Notes under the pieces: model-generated
What the model saw: the letters and a program-made list of their open reading frames with translations, nothing else
The model's database searches: none
Told to the model about the DNA's origin: nothing
Position numbers and translations under genes: made by a program
Shown: positions 31,483-42,056 of the stretch, one piece after another
Position numbering within the stretch: the first letter of the stretch is position 1
Layout of the letters: every line of letters starts with the position of its first letter
NCBI GenBank assembly: GCA_020466095.1
Contig: CM035806.1
Span: 114,287,080-114,351,079 of the forward strand
DNA length: 64,000 bases
Direction of reading: 5' to 3'
Source of the DNA: Chlorops oryzae
Taxonomy: Eukaryota > Arthropoda > Insecta > Diptera > Chloropidae

Positions 31483-31677
31483 ATGGAATGTAAAGAGATG
31501 TTTATGATTTCAAATGTTTTTGATAACATGCTTTGTCTTTTGTGTGGGAAGTCTTTTCAAAAACAATATGAATGCAATTTGAAAAGACATTATGATTCTT
31601 TTCATTCTGAATTTAATGAATTTCAGGGCGTTGAAAGGGAAAACCTTTTTAAAGAAAAAAAGAAAAATGTGTTTTAG
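31483..31677 (+). CDS. Short zinc-finger ORF (right duplicate)
   Basis: Identical in protein to 27084-27278; see there for the C2H2-like finger. Its exact preservation reflects recent duplication and is not evidence for selection. Confidence 0.4.
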   Translation: MECKEMFMISNVFDNMLCLLCGKSFQKQYECNLKRHYDSFHSEFNEFQGVERENLFKEKKKNVF

Positions 31678-32194
31678 AAAAAACCAAGGCTTGGATTTTA
31701 AAAATGGAAGATGATTTAGGGACTGAAAAAGAATTTTAAAAAAATTACAATTGACAAGAAATTGCAAAGGTGTTATATAGATATTGAAAATTGTATTGAA
31801 AACAACATTTGGCCTTACAATTCAAATTTTTAATTCACAAATTTATAACGCTTGCATAATCTAGTCTTAGTATTGCATACTCTGGCAACCCTTGTCGAAG
31901 ACTGACGTATATAGTTTCGCGCTCCGTAAAAAATAATAGATAAAAACAAAAAGTAAATATTGAGCAACCTGCATTAATTTGAGCAAAGCTCAAAAGTATT
32001 CTCCAAGGAGGACTGCAGTGTTTTTGTGCCGCTCCACCAGTAAATTGTGTGTTTGAAACACAAAATAAAGATAAGTATAGTGAATATACATACGGACATT
32101 CGTATATTATTTGTTGTCGTCAAACTTCTAGGAACGACAGAAAGAGACACTCGGTCTCTGCAGCTGCTGCAGCAGCTAGCTGCTCTGCCCGAAA

Positions 32195-33765
32195 GTGATG
32201 CCAATCGGACACAGTCCACCATCCAATAGCTGCGACACGAACCAGTTAAAAGCTGGGCTTTATCAATATCCCGGTAGGGAAAATTTACTAATTCCCAGTA
32301 GGGAAATTACACAAAATGGTGACAATCTGGACCAGTCTACAAGTGAACAGCCAGGTATAAGCCAATTCAAAAATATTAAAATCCAGTTCGAAAGAAAGAG
32401 ATCGAACTCTACCAGTGGAATAATCTCTCTAAGCGTTAAGAAAAATAGCCCTAACAACACTCCTAAGAGTATTTTACCAAATTCCTCTTTGGAAGCTCTT
32501 TCTAGAGATGTAATTGAACTTAATTCGTCCAAACAAAGTCCAATAGTTGCTGAAATGAATAAAGAGCAAAACAAGCAGCAGGCGGTGCTAATCGGTATGC
32601 ACCGTTATATTAATATCACGAAGAGGAAAAGAAGCCCTTCCGGAAAAAATGACAACAGGGGCAAACTTAATAAAATGGAAGCTCCTGCTTCTCAAGAAAC
32701 ACTAATTGGTAATCGGTTCGCTCCACTTGCTGCAATTTCTGATGAAAATTCAACAGAAAATCAACCAAAAAAAGTATTTAAACCGCCCCCAATCTATTTG
32801 CGCGAGCGGAGCTCGAATGCACTTGTTGCCAAACTAGCTAATTTATTAGGAAATAGCAACTTTTACGTAGTTCCCTTAACTAGGGGTAATATCCATGAAA
32901 CTAAAATTCAAACAAACACGGAAGACAGTTACCGAAAAGTTGTAAAAGAGTTTGAAGGAGCGAATAAAAATTTTTAACATACCAGCTAAAGAGTAGCAAA
33001 GGTATTACAGTGGTGATCAAAGGTATTGAAGCAGATGTTGACACAAACGAAATAAAGAGTGCGCTAGAAGAGAATGGTTTTCACGCAAGATCGGTTATAA
33101 ATATATTTAACAAAGCTAAAATTCCTCAGCCTATGTTTAAAGTTGATCTGGTGCCGGACAACTTAAAGCTTAAAAAAAACGAAATCCATCCGATATACAA
33201 TTTGCAATTCCTGTTGCATCGTAAAATAACGGTAGAAGAGCCACATAAAAGAAATGGTCCCATACAATGTGCCAACTGTCAAGAATTTGGACTCACAAAA
33301 TCGTATTGCACATTGCGCACCGTGTGTGTAATATGTGGCGAGCTTCATCACAGCTCAGTCTGTGATAAAAAATCAAAAAATGATCGCAATTTACTTAAAT
33401 GTAGTAACTGCGATGGAAATCATTCTGCAAATTTCAGAGGTTGTCTAGTTTATCAAGATCTGAAAAAACGAATCAACATTAAAAAGGAAACAGCTCGTAA
33501 TCCTACAAAAAATATTACTGTTTCGGTACCATTCTCCTCTCACAACCTTAATTTGAACCCCGTAACTCCAGGAGTTTCTTATGCAAATGCACTAAAACCC
33601 GCGACCCCTATTAGTGCTCCTACTAACAACAACAGTAGTCTTGAGATAATGATATCTACTCTAACTCAAAGTTTGTCCCAATTTATGCAAACAATGCAAA
33701 GCTCACTCGACAGAATTGTGCAAATGCAAACACAATTAATGACAGCACTTTTGGCTAAAATATGA
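32195..33765 (+). pseudogene. LINE 3 ORF1, one frameshift
   Basis: Same protein as LINE 2 ORF1, but its break is elsewhere: one C is missing at about 32974 (TTTTTAACATACC against TTTTTACACATACC), giving a stop after EGANKNF. Downstream of 33010 the frame is open through all three zinc knuckles, including CVICGELHHSSVC, which is broken in LINE 2. The stop TGA at 33763-33765 overlaps the ORF2 start as ATGA. Confidence 0.92.
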
Positions 33766-36460
33766 ATTTCCTAAAAATTTGTGCCTGGAATTCGAACGGG
33801 TTATCCAAGCATAAGCTAGAAATTCAGAATTTCTTAAATCAGGAAGAAGTTTACGTTATGCTTCTCTCTGAAACACATTTAACAAACAAAAATTTCTTCT
33901 CAATCCCCGGGTATATATTTTATCAAACCAACCACCCAGATGGCAAGGCGCATGGAGGCACGGGTATACTTATTCGTAGAAGAATACAACATTTTATTCT
34001 AGATTCTTACAGTTATGATTTCCTTCAGGCAACAACGCTTTGCGTAATAGTGAGAGGTAAAAATCTGGTTTTATCGGCGATTTATTGCCCACCTCGTTTT
34101 AGCATAACCGAAAAAATGTTCTTAGACTTCTTTAAGACATTAGGTGATAAGTTCCTAGCAGCAGGAGACTATAATGCAAAGCACATTTTCTGGGGTTCCA
34201 GAACGTGCAATCCTAAGGGTCAGCAATTATACAAGGCAATTATCAATAAAAACAATTCTCTAGACTTTGTATCTCCAAAACAGCCAACTTATTGGCCAAC
34301 AGATCTCCAAAAAATTCCAGACCTCTTAGATTTCGGAATAACTAAAGGTATTGCAAGAGAGCTTATTTCTGCAAAAGCAACAACCGACCTCTCCTCAGAT
34401 CATTCCCCAGTTGTATTCGTTTTGAACAAATATCCGGAACCAGTAAAACGCCCACCCAGCTTAACAGATGCAGGCACAAATTGGTTAAAATACAAAAAGC
34501 ACATAAGTGCGCATATTCATACTAACTATAAAATTGAATGCATTGATCATATTGATGATGCCGTAACTGTTTTTAACTCTTATTTGGCATCAGCAGCGCA
34601 AAAATCGACTCCTCATACTAAATATAGAACAAAACACGCCTTCTCTAATAGGGAAATTGAAAATCTCGTCGCAGAAAAACGAAGATTCAGGCGCGAATGG
34701 CAGCGGGTCCGTTCTCCGTTGGCCAAAAACAAGCTAAAAGAAGTAGAAAAAAGCTAAGAGCAAGTTTAAATAGGGAGAAAGAATGTAAAACGCGCAACTT
34801 TGTCGAGAACCTTACGCCCAGAGGCTCAAATCGTAGTTCCTTGTGGCTGGCAAGCCGCTCTATGAAGACCCCAGTACAGAGTGAAACACCCGTTCGGTGT
34901 CTCAACAGTGGATGGGCGCGCTCAGATGAAGAGAAAGCTATGGTTTTTGCTTTGCACCTCAATAAGGTATTCCAACCGAATCCGAGCACTGCTGAGCATG
35001 TTCTCCCAACTTTGTCCGAAAACACTTGTAGAATTTCCATACAAATTAGTTCAAAAGAAATTGTCGGTATCATAAAAAATGAACTTGTCTGCAAAAAAGC
35101 CCCGGGACATGATCTTGTCACTCCAAAAATGTTAAAAAATATACCATTAGTAGTAGTACAGTTTTTAACAGTCTTATTAAATGCAATTATTGAGTTCAGC
35201 TACTTCCCAAAAGATTGGAAACGGTCGGTTATTAAAATGGTGCCTAAGCCAGGAAAAGATCCTACCCAAACATCCTCTTATAGGCCAATTAGCCTCCTGC
35301 CTTGTCTCTCAAAGTTATTCGAAAAGTTACTCATAGCTAAATTAACACCTTATCTGCAAGAGCAGAACATTATCCCTCCACATCAATTCGGGTTTAGAAA
35401 ACAACACGGTACTATTGAACAGGTAAATCGGATTACAAATGAAATAAGACTTGCCTATGAAAATCGGGAGTACTGCTCTGCAGTATTCCTTGATGTGCAA
35501 CAAGCGTTCGATAAAGTTTGGCATGACGGACTGTTATACAAAATCAGAAGATTACTTCCCTTCAATTTTCTCGCGATCTTTGAGTCATACTTAAAACATA
35601 GAACGTTTCAAGTAAGACATAACTCATTTATTACAAAAACGTTTCAAATAAACGCGGGAGTCCCCCAAGGGAGTGTTGTTGGGCCTTTTCTTTACCTTAT
35701 ATACACAGCAGATATTCCAAATAACGATAGAATATTGATTTCAACATTTGCTGATGACACAGCGGTACTTAGTCGGCACAAGGACATAAGTATCGCAACT
35801 TCTCAGCTCCAAGATCACTTGAGCGAAATCCAAAGCTGGTTATCTAAATGGCGAATCAAAATTAATGAGCCTAAATGTCAACACATTAATTTCACGCTCA
35901 ATAGAAAAGCTTCTCCAGACATTTTCCTTAATAATGTACGCATCCCACAATGTGAGGAAGTCACATATCTCGGTATTCATTTGGACAAAAGACTGACATG
36001 GCGTAAGCATATTGAAGCCAAGAGAACCCAAATGAAGCTTAAAGCCAACAGCCTGCACTGGTTAATAAATAGCCGCTCTCCTCTAAAGCTTGAATATAAA
36101 ATCCTTCTATACAACCAAGTTATAAAACCAATATGGACGTATGGCTTACAATTGTATGGAAATGCCAGCTCTTCGAATATAGAAATCCTGCAAAGAGCAC
36201 AGTCCAAGATCCTAAGGACTATAACAGGAGCTCCTTGGTTTGTTTCGAATGAACGGATCCATAAAGAGCTCAACGTAGAACTGGTTAAAACAGAGTTCAC
36301 CAATATCAAAGAGAAATACTTCAATAAATTGCGCAGACATGTAAATCCACTTGCCCGTGGATTATCGAACACATCGTTCTCTTCGAGATTGAAAAGAAAT
36401 GACCGGCCAGCAATTATAAATCGTTCTACAGCAGCAGGTGCAATCCATGCACATCCATAA
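33762..36460 (+). pseudogene. LINE 3 ORF2 (endonuclease, reverse transcriptase), one frameshift
   Basis: The endonuclease is as in LINE 2. A frame change near 34745 in GTAGAAAAAAGC (one A short) separates the endonuclease frame (to 34757) from the reverse transcriptase frame (to 36460). The latter has RPISLLPCLSKLFEKLLIAK, HQFGFRKQHGT, FLDVQQAFDKVWHDG, AGVPQGSVVGP and the catalytic STFADDTAVL (near 35742-35766), then a C-terminal domain with YLGIHLDKRLTW. The last codons (GAIHAHP, stop 36458-36460) come from the first 74-bp repeat. It would copy LINE RNA by target-primed reverse transcription if the frame were whole. Confidence 0.92.
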
Positions 36461-36750
36461 ACTCAGCTTTCCTAGCTGATCGTCTACTCGGTGGGTGCAC
36501 TCCATGCACCCTTGCAATCCACGCACATCCATAAACTCAGCTTTCCTAGCTGATCGTCTACTCGGTGGGTGCACTCCATGCACCCTTGCAATCCACGCAC
36601 ATTAATAAACTCAGCTTTCCTAGCTGATCGTCTACTCGGTGGGTGCACTCCATGCACCCTTGCAATCCACGCACATTCATAAACTAAGCTTTCCTAGCTG
36701 ATCGTCATCGCGGTGGGTGCACTCCATGCACCCTTGAAATCCACGCACAG
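36440..36750 (+). repeat. 74-bp tandem repeats in LINE 3 3' end
   Basis: About four copies of a 74-bp unit start near 36440, 36514, 36588 and 36662. Each contains TAAACTCAGCTTTCCTAGCT, GATCGTCTACTCGG and the palindromic GGGTGCACTCCATGCACCC. The first copy supplies the ORF2 stop codon. GTGCACTCCATGCAC can form a hairpin and could be a 3' recognition structure for the reverse transcriptase; that is inference. Confidence 0.9.
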
Positions 36751-37012
36751 CCTAGCTGCTTAAATCTTCATTTCCGCACCGCCAATATTACACGTGTTTC
36801 TTCACACATCAGCAAAGCCCAGTTTTCGGTATCCGAGGCCCGCAATGAACTTATTACTAAGTCATAATCTTTTCAATTAAGAAAATGCTTTGTGATTTGT
36901 AATATTGTCCAATTAGGTGTAAGATTTAAAAACTTATTGCTAGACTCCTATATTAGAGGAGTGATCCAATAAATAATAAAACGTTTTTTAAAAAAAAAAA
37001 AAAAAAAAAAAA

Positions 37013-37505
37013 GTATTTTGAATTATTTTTATTTTCCACGAAGTTATAAAATCTCCTTATTTTACCATGCAGACGGAATTCGTGCTAAAATTTTTCTTAG
37101 TGCATTGACTCTTTTCTCACTCACACAGTCTCACGGCCAATTTTGAACATCACTGCTTTAATTACAACGTTTATACAAACGCTTTAACTCATTTGCGCCC
37201 AAACAAAAACCGAAAACGCTGATAAAAAAACGATACACTTATAATTATTTTGAAAGCCTTAATGAAACCATTTACTGCCAAAAAAAAAATTTTTCCCACT
37301 TTTCCACTATATTATGCAGTAAAGGGTTAATAACATATTGGACCCCGAAAAAAAAATTCTCCACATATTTAATACATCATGCAGTAAAGGGTTAAACGGG
37401 TTAAATTTCGGCTTTTTATTAAGTAACTTCACTGTCATAGTAATTGACGAAGTTTAAAATGGTGTCGTTTATATAGTACATCGGGCGCAAATGGGTTAAG
37501 AGCCA
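37013..37505. other. Unassigned spacer with short direct repeat
   Basis: No gene is seen. ATGCAGTAAAGGGTTAA occurs twice (about 37313 and 37379), each preceded by a run of A and a CCAC...TA stretch, so a ~66-bp imperfect tandem duplication is present. Confidence 0.5.
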
Positions 37506-38003
37506 TTTCCAATAGCGCGTGAGCTGCGGAACGTAAGTTTACAAAACTATTCAACTTATGAAAACATTTGGAAGCAGTTCGAATCATGCGCATGCGTTCG
37601 CACGCAGTACAATAGTTTCCAAATATGGAATATTTCATGTGCGTGATTGGTGGTGTAACAATATATATGCGAAAGATGTCTTTGGCTCTTCTTGGCTACT
37701 TTAGAGAAGAGTAGAATGTACAGAAGTAAAACGAATGCATTGAAATTCCATATGTGTCAATCGACGAGTTTTGCTAGTTACTATTGTTGCGGAATTGCTG
37801 TCCTTTATTAACAGGACAATGCAATTGCATTGCAAACATATTCCTTCGAACAAACTGTACTGAACCAAGTACTCCAAAAAAAAAAACATTCCTCGCTAAT
37901 CAAACGAACTGCAATCATATTTTTAGGTGCATGCATTATTGGAAAGCGTAATTATCACGCATCTTCCGCAGCGTGAAACGTTCCGCAGCTTGCGCCATTG
38001 GAG
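37506..38003. mobile_element. MITE family X, copy 1
   Basis: TTTCCAATAGCGCGTGAGCT at 37506 and, on the other strand from 38003, GCTCCAATGGCGCAAGCTGC form imperfect inverted ends, both leading into GCTGCGGAACG. The inside shares order and motifs (ACATTTGGAAGCA, GGAATATTTC.TGCGCGTGA-type, GCATTATTGGAAA) with 60757-61284. About 0.5 kb, no coding capacity, superfamily unknown. Confidence 0.65.
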
Positions 38004-40180
38004 CTAACTCTTTAGGAGCTTCTTTGAATATTTCATTTTTAAAATAAAATATTCACTCATATTTTACAACTTTTTAAGCGAACAAAAGAAAACCACAAAA
38101 TATCAAAACAACATTCGCATATCGCACCCCGGCAACTAAAGCGACACAACTAAAAATTTGTGAATTTTGAGTTATGCTGTGGATCTTGTTCATAAGCCAC
38201 CTGTCTACCTGCACGAAAAATTCTATTCCGATTTTTTTATTATAAAAAGCCAAAAAAACAAAGCCAATGCCTTTCTTCTTGCTTCGATTGACACTGCGAC
38301 GCATTTTGTTTTTCGCGTTTTCTGAGAAATTACAAATTTTGAGTTATGACTCTTTAGTTTCCTGGGTGTGATATTTTAACACCCCGTTTTTACTTAGTCG
38401 TTTTAGCTTAAACGATCCAAATAACGAGCCAAACCGTAAATGTAAGCGCCTGATTAATCGTGCATTTTTATTGACGTGTAAGCGGTGACTTCACTACCGT
38501 GTTGACGTAGTATGTAATAACTAAGCAGCTTAATCCGTCATAGCTACCTATTTTAGATCAGAGAATAATCTCACTGAGAAATTACAATGGGAGAAATACA
38601 AACGTGTATCTTCAAAACAGCATATTTCGCTTAACATCTTCTTCGTTTAAAATCGCTATTTGGTTAAGGCCGTAAAAACGTGATTCGGTTAACATCGCAA
38701 TTTGCTTATTGGGGTTCAACATTTGGTTTCATATTTAAAATTGTGTTTGAAAATTTTCCAGTTAACCCCATAGGAACAAAAATCATCTTTTCGAATTATG
38801 AATTATGGAAAAATAAGGATAATGATGTCATATTTCCAATAAAACTATTACATAAATAACAATTGTGCCAGGGTTCATCAGACTTCTACTATCTCACTCC
38901 CACTTTATGTACTCTTAAACCTTTCTTGCGCGAATTGTGCTACAAAATATCATTTCAGTTAGTACAGAGATTAGTGCGTGCTAGCGCTGATTCCAAGCGC
39001 ACAGAAAACAGACAGTCAGTTTTCAAATTTTATTCATCCCTTAAAACCCCTTTTTGGGGAAAAATGGATTTGCTCTTAATAGCCCATACTCAGATACTAC
39101 GTAGGTAAGGTGCCCATTTGAAACACATGCAAAAAAACGAAAATTTACTTCGAAGTAATTTAGCTACTTTTGCATATACTCAGATGATAAGGAATCGAAA
39201 AGTAGGGAGTACACAGGGTTGCATCTGAATTTATGGATTTACTTCGGAAAATTATTGAACGTACTAATTCTTTATGCAAAGTAAGTGACTGGGCGGCCGA
39301 TTTCGTCGCAAAACTACTTGTATTTCATGCTTCCATTTAGTTACAAATCGCATAAAGAGCGCACGCTTTGTTAATTTTTTTTAGAGAGCAATAGCGCCAT
39401 CTGTGCCTCTTATAACGAAGCTGCAGAAAGATTGCTTACTTTATTTTATTGAGCAAGTATTTACTGCATATCTGAGTATAGGCTATAAAACCAAAAAAGA
39501 GTTTGTCGCAACCATGCTATTCTGTTGCTCGAGTTATGACACAAGATCTAACAGAATTCTGAGAAGAAATACCATCTTGTAGGAATTAAGTACGCGTAGC
39601 ATTCTGCTACATTTATTTTTATAAGTAATTTGAGTCTTGCTTTGAGCATCGATTATTTAAAAAATTCCCTTTTGGTTCAACAGAGCAGAGAATATCTGGT
39701 TTTTCGTTTTACCAAAATGTGTAGTAAAAACTCCCTCAAAAAGAGGAATATTTCTCAACTCGGCAACACTGACTCAGTTTTGATTTCATTTCCCCTTTTA
39801 CCAAAATCTGTAGTAAAAATTCTCTCAGGAGGAAATTTTCCTCAACACTGACTCAGTTCCCCTTTCACTCAACTATAAGCGTTTTGATTGGCTGACGTTT
39901 TTGAAGTATGCGTTAATTTGAGAAGTTTCCATGTAAACTAAATTATTACTATTTTAATACACAAAATACGTATAGATCATTTTTGATCACTTTTATGAAA
40001 AGCAGGTGAAAAGCACTTTTATTTTATGTATGAAGTATGACAACTGACTATTCAGGTAACAAATTATACAGAAAAATTTTGGTAGCAGAACATTTTCAGC
40101 AGAACATATTTTTTTCCAAACCTGTTAAAGCACAAATTTTTTTTTTTTTTAACACTGAAAGCTTTAAAAGAGCTTAAAAA
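38004..40180. other. Unassigned spacer before BEL element
   Basis: Over 2 kb without a supported gene; frames are short and on both strands. A tandem duplication of about 88 bp lies at 39709-39880 (TTTTACCAAAAT.TGTAGTAAAAA and CAACACTGACTCAGTT in both halves). I see no RNA gene. Confidence 0.5.
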
Positions 40181-40185
40181 CATGG

Positions 40186-40462
40186 TGTTTGGGAACTACT
40201 GACCTATTAAATCTATTATCTAAATTTATCGATTAATTTGTAGTTGGAAAAAGTGTCATCACTGTTTCTGGCAGATATAATTTTTTTCGAGTCGCTGTGC
40301 ACACGTCGTGTTTTTCGTGTGCATCCGCTTTTTTATTGTTCGCTTACAAATTCGCTATCACGCTGTAAATTGAACTCTGTTGTTAAATACTTCACACATT
40401 TTTTTGTCTTAAATCTAAATACAGTCCATCAAGCCTTAAATTGTGTCTGTTATTTCTAACCA
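40186..40462 (+). repeat. BEL/Pao 5' LTR
   Basis: TGTTTGGGAACTACTGACCT to TATTTCTAACCA, 277 bp, matching the 3' LTR except for A/G, T/A and C/T differences (AACTACTGACC, CGCTATCACG, AAGCCTTA). AAATA runs and the GTGTTTTTCGTGTGC block lie inside; I see no clear TATA box. Confidence 0.95.
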
Positions 40463-40472
40463 TATTGTTTTC

Positions 40473-40490
40473 TGGTCCTTCGAGCCGGAT
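40473..40490 (+). promoter_or_regulatory. Primer-binding site, tRNA-Tyr type
   Basis: TGGTCCTTCGAGCCGGAT starts ten bases after the 5' LTR. It is the complement of a tRNA 3' end reading ATCCGGCTCGAAGGACCA, which is that of eukaryotic tRNA-Tyr as I know it. The tRNA would prime minus-strand DNA synthesis. Confidence 0.8.
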
Positions 40491-40570
40491 GACTCGGAAA
40501 AGTTCGGATCGGTCGTGAATTTGTAAAAACACGTGCTTAGTATTACGGTCGGTTTTCAATCAATTGTAAA

Positions 40571-42056
40571 ATGGATAAGATAATCCTCAAACTCAAATAT
40601 GGGGAAAAGTCTATTGAATGTTCGTTAGACGCTGCAAAGGCATTGGGAGGAGAACCATCAATCGACACCATAAAACATCGTCTGAATAAGCTGGAAGATG
40701 CATATGGGTCATTCTTTTACAAATCGAACACATTTTTGGACTGAATATCCTCGATTGCTCCAAAAAGTTTTTTACAGTTTCTACAAATGAAGCTATTCAA
40801 TATGCAGTACAAAATTTTTCTCGAAATGCATTATTCACGGAAGACCGTTACTTTAAAGTTGCTGAAAATCTGATTTTTTGTTAAATTATCTGATTTTAAA
40901 AACCTTATATCTCCTGTTCCACTTGGCCGATTTGACTCGGATTTTCACCTCTTGATAGATAATTTTATGCGCTTTAAATCTGCGTTCATATTTTTTATGT
41001 TTTATAAAACACATAGAAAAATGCGTTATTTCGCGTTATTTGCAAACTTTAATTTAAAGCAGGAAACAGGCTTGTATGATTTGAAATAACAACTATAACT
41101 CCCTAAATAAAAATACATAGCCACCTCGATTGCGAGATTTAAAATTAATGAAATTTTCTTCGAATATGTTTTAAGGAATTACAGATTTCACGTTATAAAA
41201 TGGTTAATAACTTTCAAATAACAAAAAACGCTATTCTAGAAAAAAGTTTATATTAAGGAAAAAATTATGGCGCACATAATGGTGTTGGAAAAAATATGTT
41301 ATTTTTGGGGCGCCTGCTCCAAAAGTGAATTTTAAAAATTCAACTGCATTTTTCTATGTGTTTTATAAAACATATGCCAAAAATATGAACGCAGATTTAA
41401 AGCGCATAAAATTATCTATCAAGAGGTGAAAATCCTAGTCAAATCGGCCAAGTGGAACAGGAGATATAAGGTTTTTAAAATCAGATAATTTAACAAAAAA
41501 TCAGATTTTCAGCAACTTTAAAGTAACGGTCTTCCGTGAATAATGCATTTCGAGAAAAAATTTGCACTACATGTTGAATAGTTTCATGTCTAGAAGCTGT
41601 ACCAAAAAATTTGCGCAATTCGAAAGACCTAATTTCATTTTTTCCCTTTTTTTGTTCGGTTTATAAAAGAATGCCCCATATACAGAATTCGTCGAGTTCA
41701 GCAAAAAGTATTTTATGTTTGCCAACGAAAAGGGATTTGTTGACCAGTCTGAGAGCGAGATTCGATGCGAAGCAAATTATTTTGAAGCGCATGACCTGTT
41801 AACAAAGGCCATTCAAGCACAAAATCTTTCATCGAGTGCTTCCGATACGCTTAACGCTTCGGAAACTATATCACAGCTAGCTGTCCAACAAGCAGAATTT
41901 CTAAAGGCAGTCTCCAGTACCACCATTCAAGCTGAAGTTCCATTTGAAAAGATGAAAATACCCACATTTTCTGGAACATATCAGGATTGGCCATCCTTCC
42001 GGGACCTTTACACGGGAGCTATCGCAAATAAAGCCGGTTTAACCAACACGCAATAA
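40571..42056 (+). pseudogene. BEL/Pao gag N-terminal part, interrupted
   Basis: It starts MDKIILKLKYGEKSIECSLD with a helical stretch (IDTIKHRLNKLEDAYGSF), then stops at 40742-40744 at the edge of an inverted-repeat insertion. Gag-like sequence resumes by 41690 (SESEIRCEANYFEAHDLLTK) and runs through PFEKMKIPTFSGTYQDWPSF, the start of the DUF1759-type capsid region, to a TAA at 42054-42056 created by one extra base. Gag forms the particle; this copy cannot make it whole. The exact point of re-entry after the insertion is not clear. Confidence 0.75.
40754..41627. mobile_element. Foldback element inside BEL gag
   Basis: Two arms of about 260 bp are inverted copies. The left arm contains AATGCATTATTCACGGAAGA and TTGATAGATAATTTTATGCG; the complements occur near 41550 and 41410. 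Identity is high inside and fades at the outer ends (near ATTGCTCCAAA / ATTGCGCAAAT), so limits are approximate. The ~330-bp middle is AT-rich and non-coding. No target duplication could be fixed. Confidence 0.85.

Larger units (their letters stand above)
30988..34602 (+). repeat. 3.6-kb direct duplication, right copy
   Basis: This is the counterpart of 26590-30203, beginning at ATGTAATAAATTGACACAC in both. It includes the same upstream flank with the zinc-finger ORF (31483-31677), the same LINE leader and ORF1. Beyond 34602 only this copy continues into a complete LINE. Confidence 0.93.
31882..37012 (+). mobile_element. LINE 3, jockey clade, full length with poly(A)
   Basis: Leader from about 31882 (CTCTGGCAACCC), ORF1, ORF2, a 3' region made of four 74-bp repeats, AATAAATAATAAAA near 36970 and an A-tail ending at about 37012. 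It is the only jockey-clade copy here with both ends. Two single-base breaks (ORF1 near 32975, ORF2 near 34745) separate it from an intact element. Confidence 0.92.
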
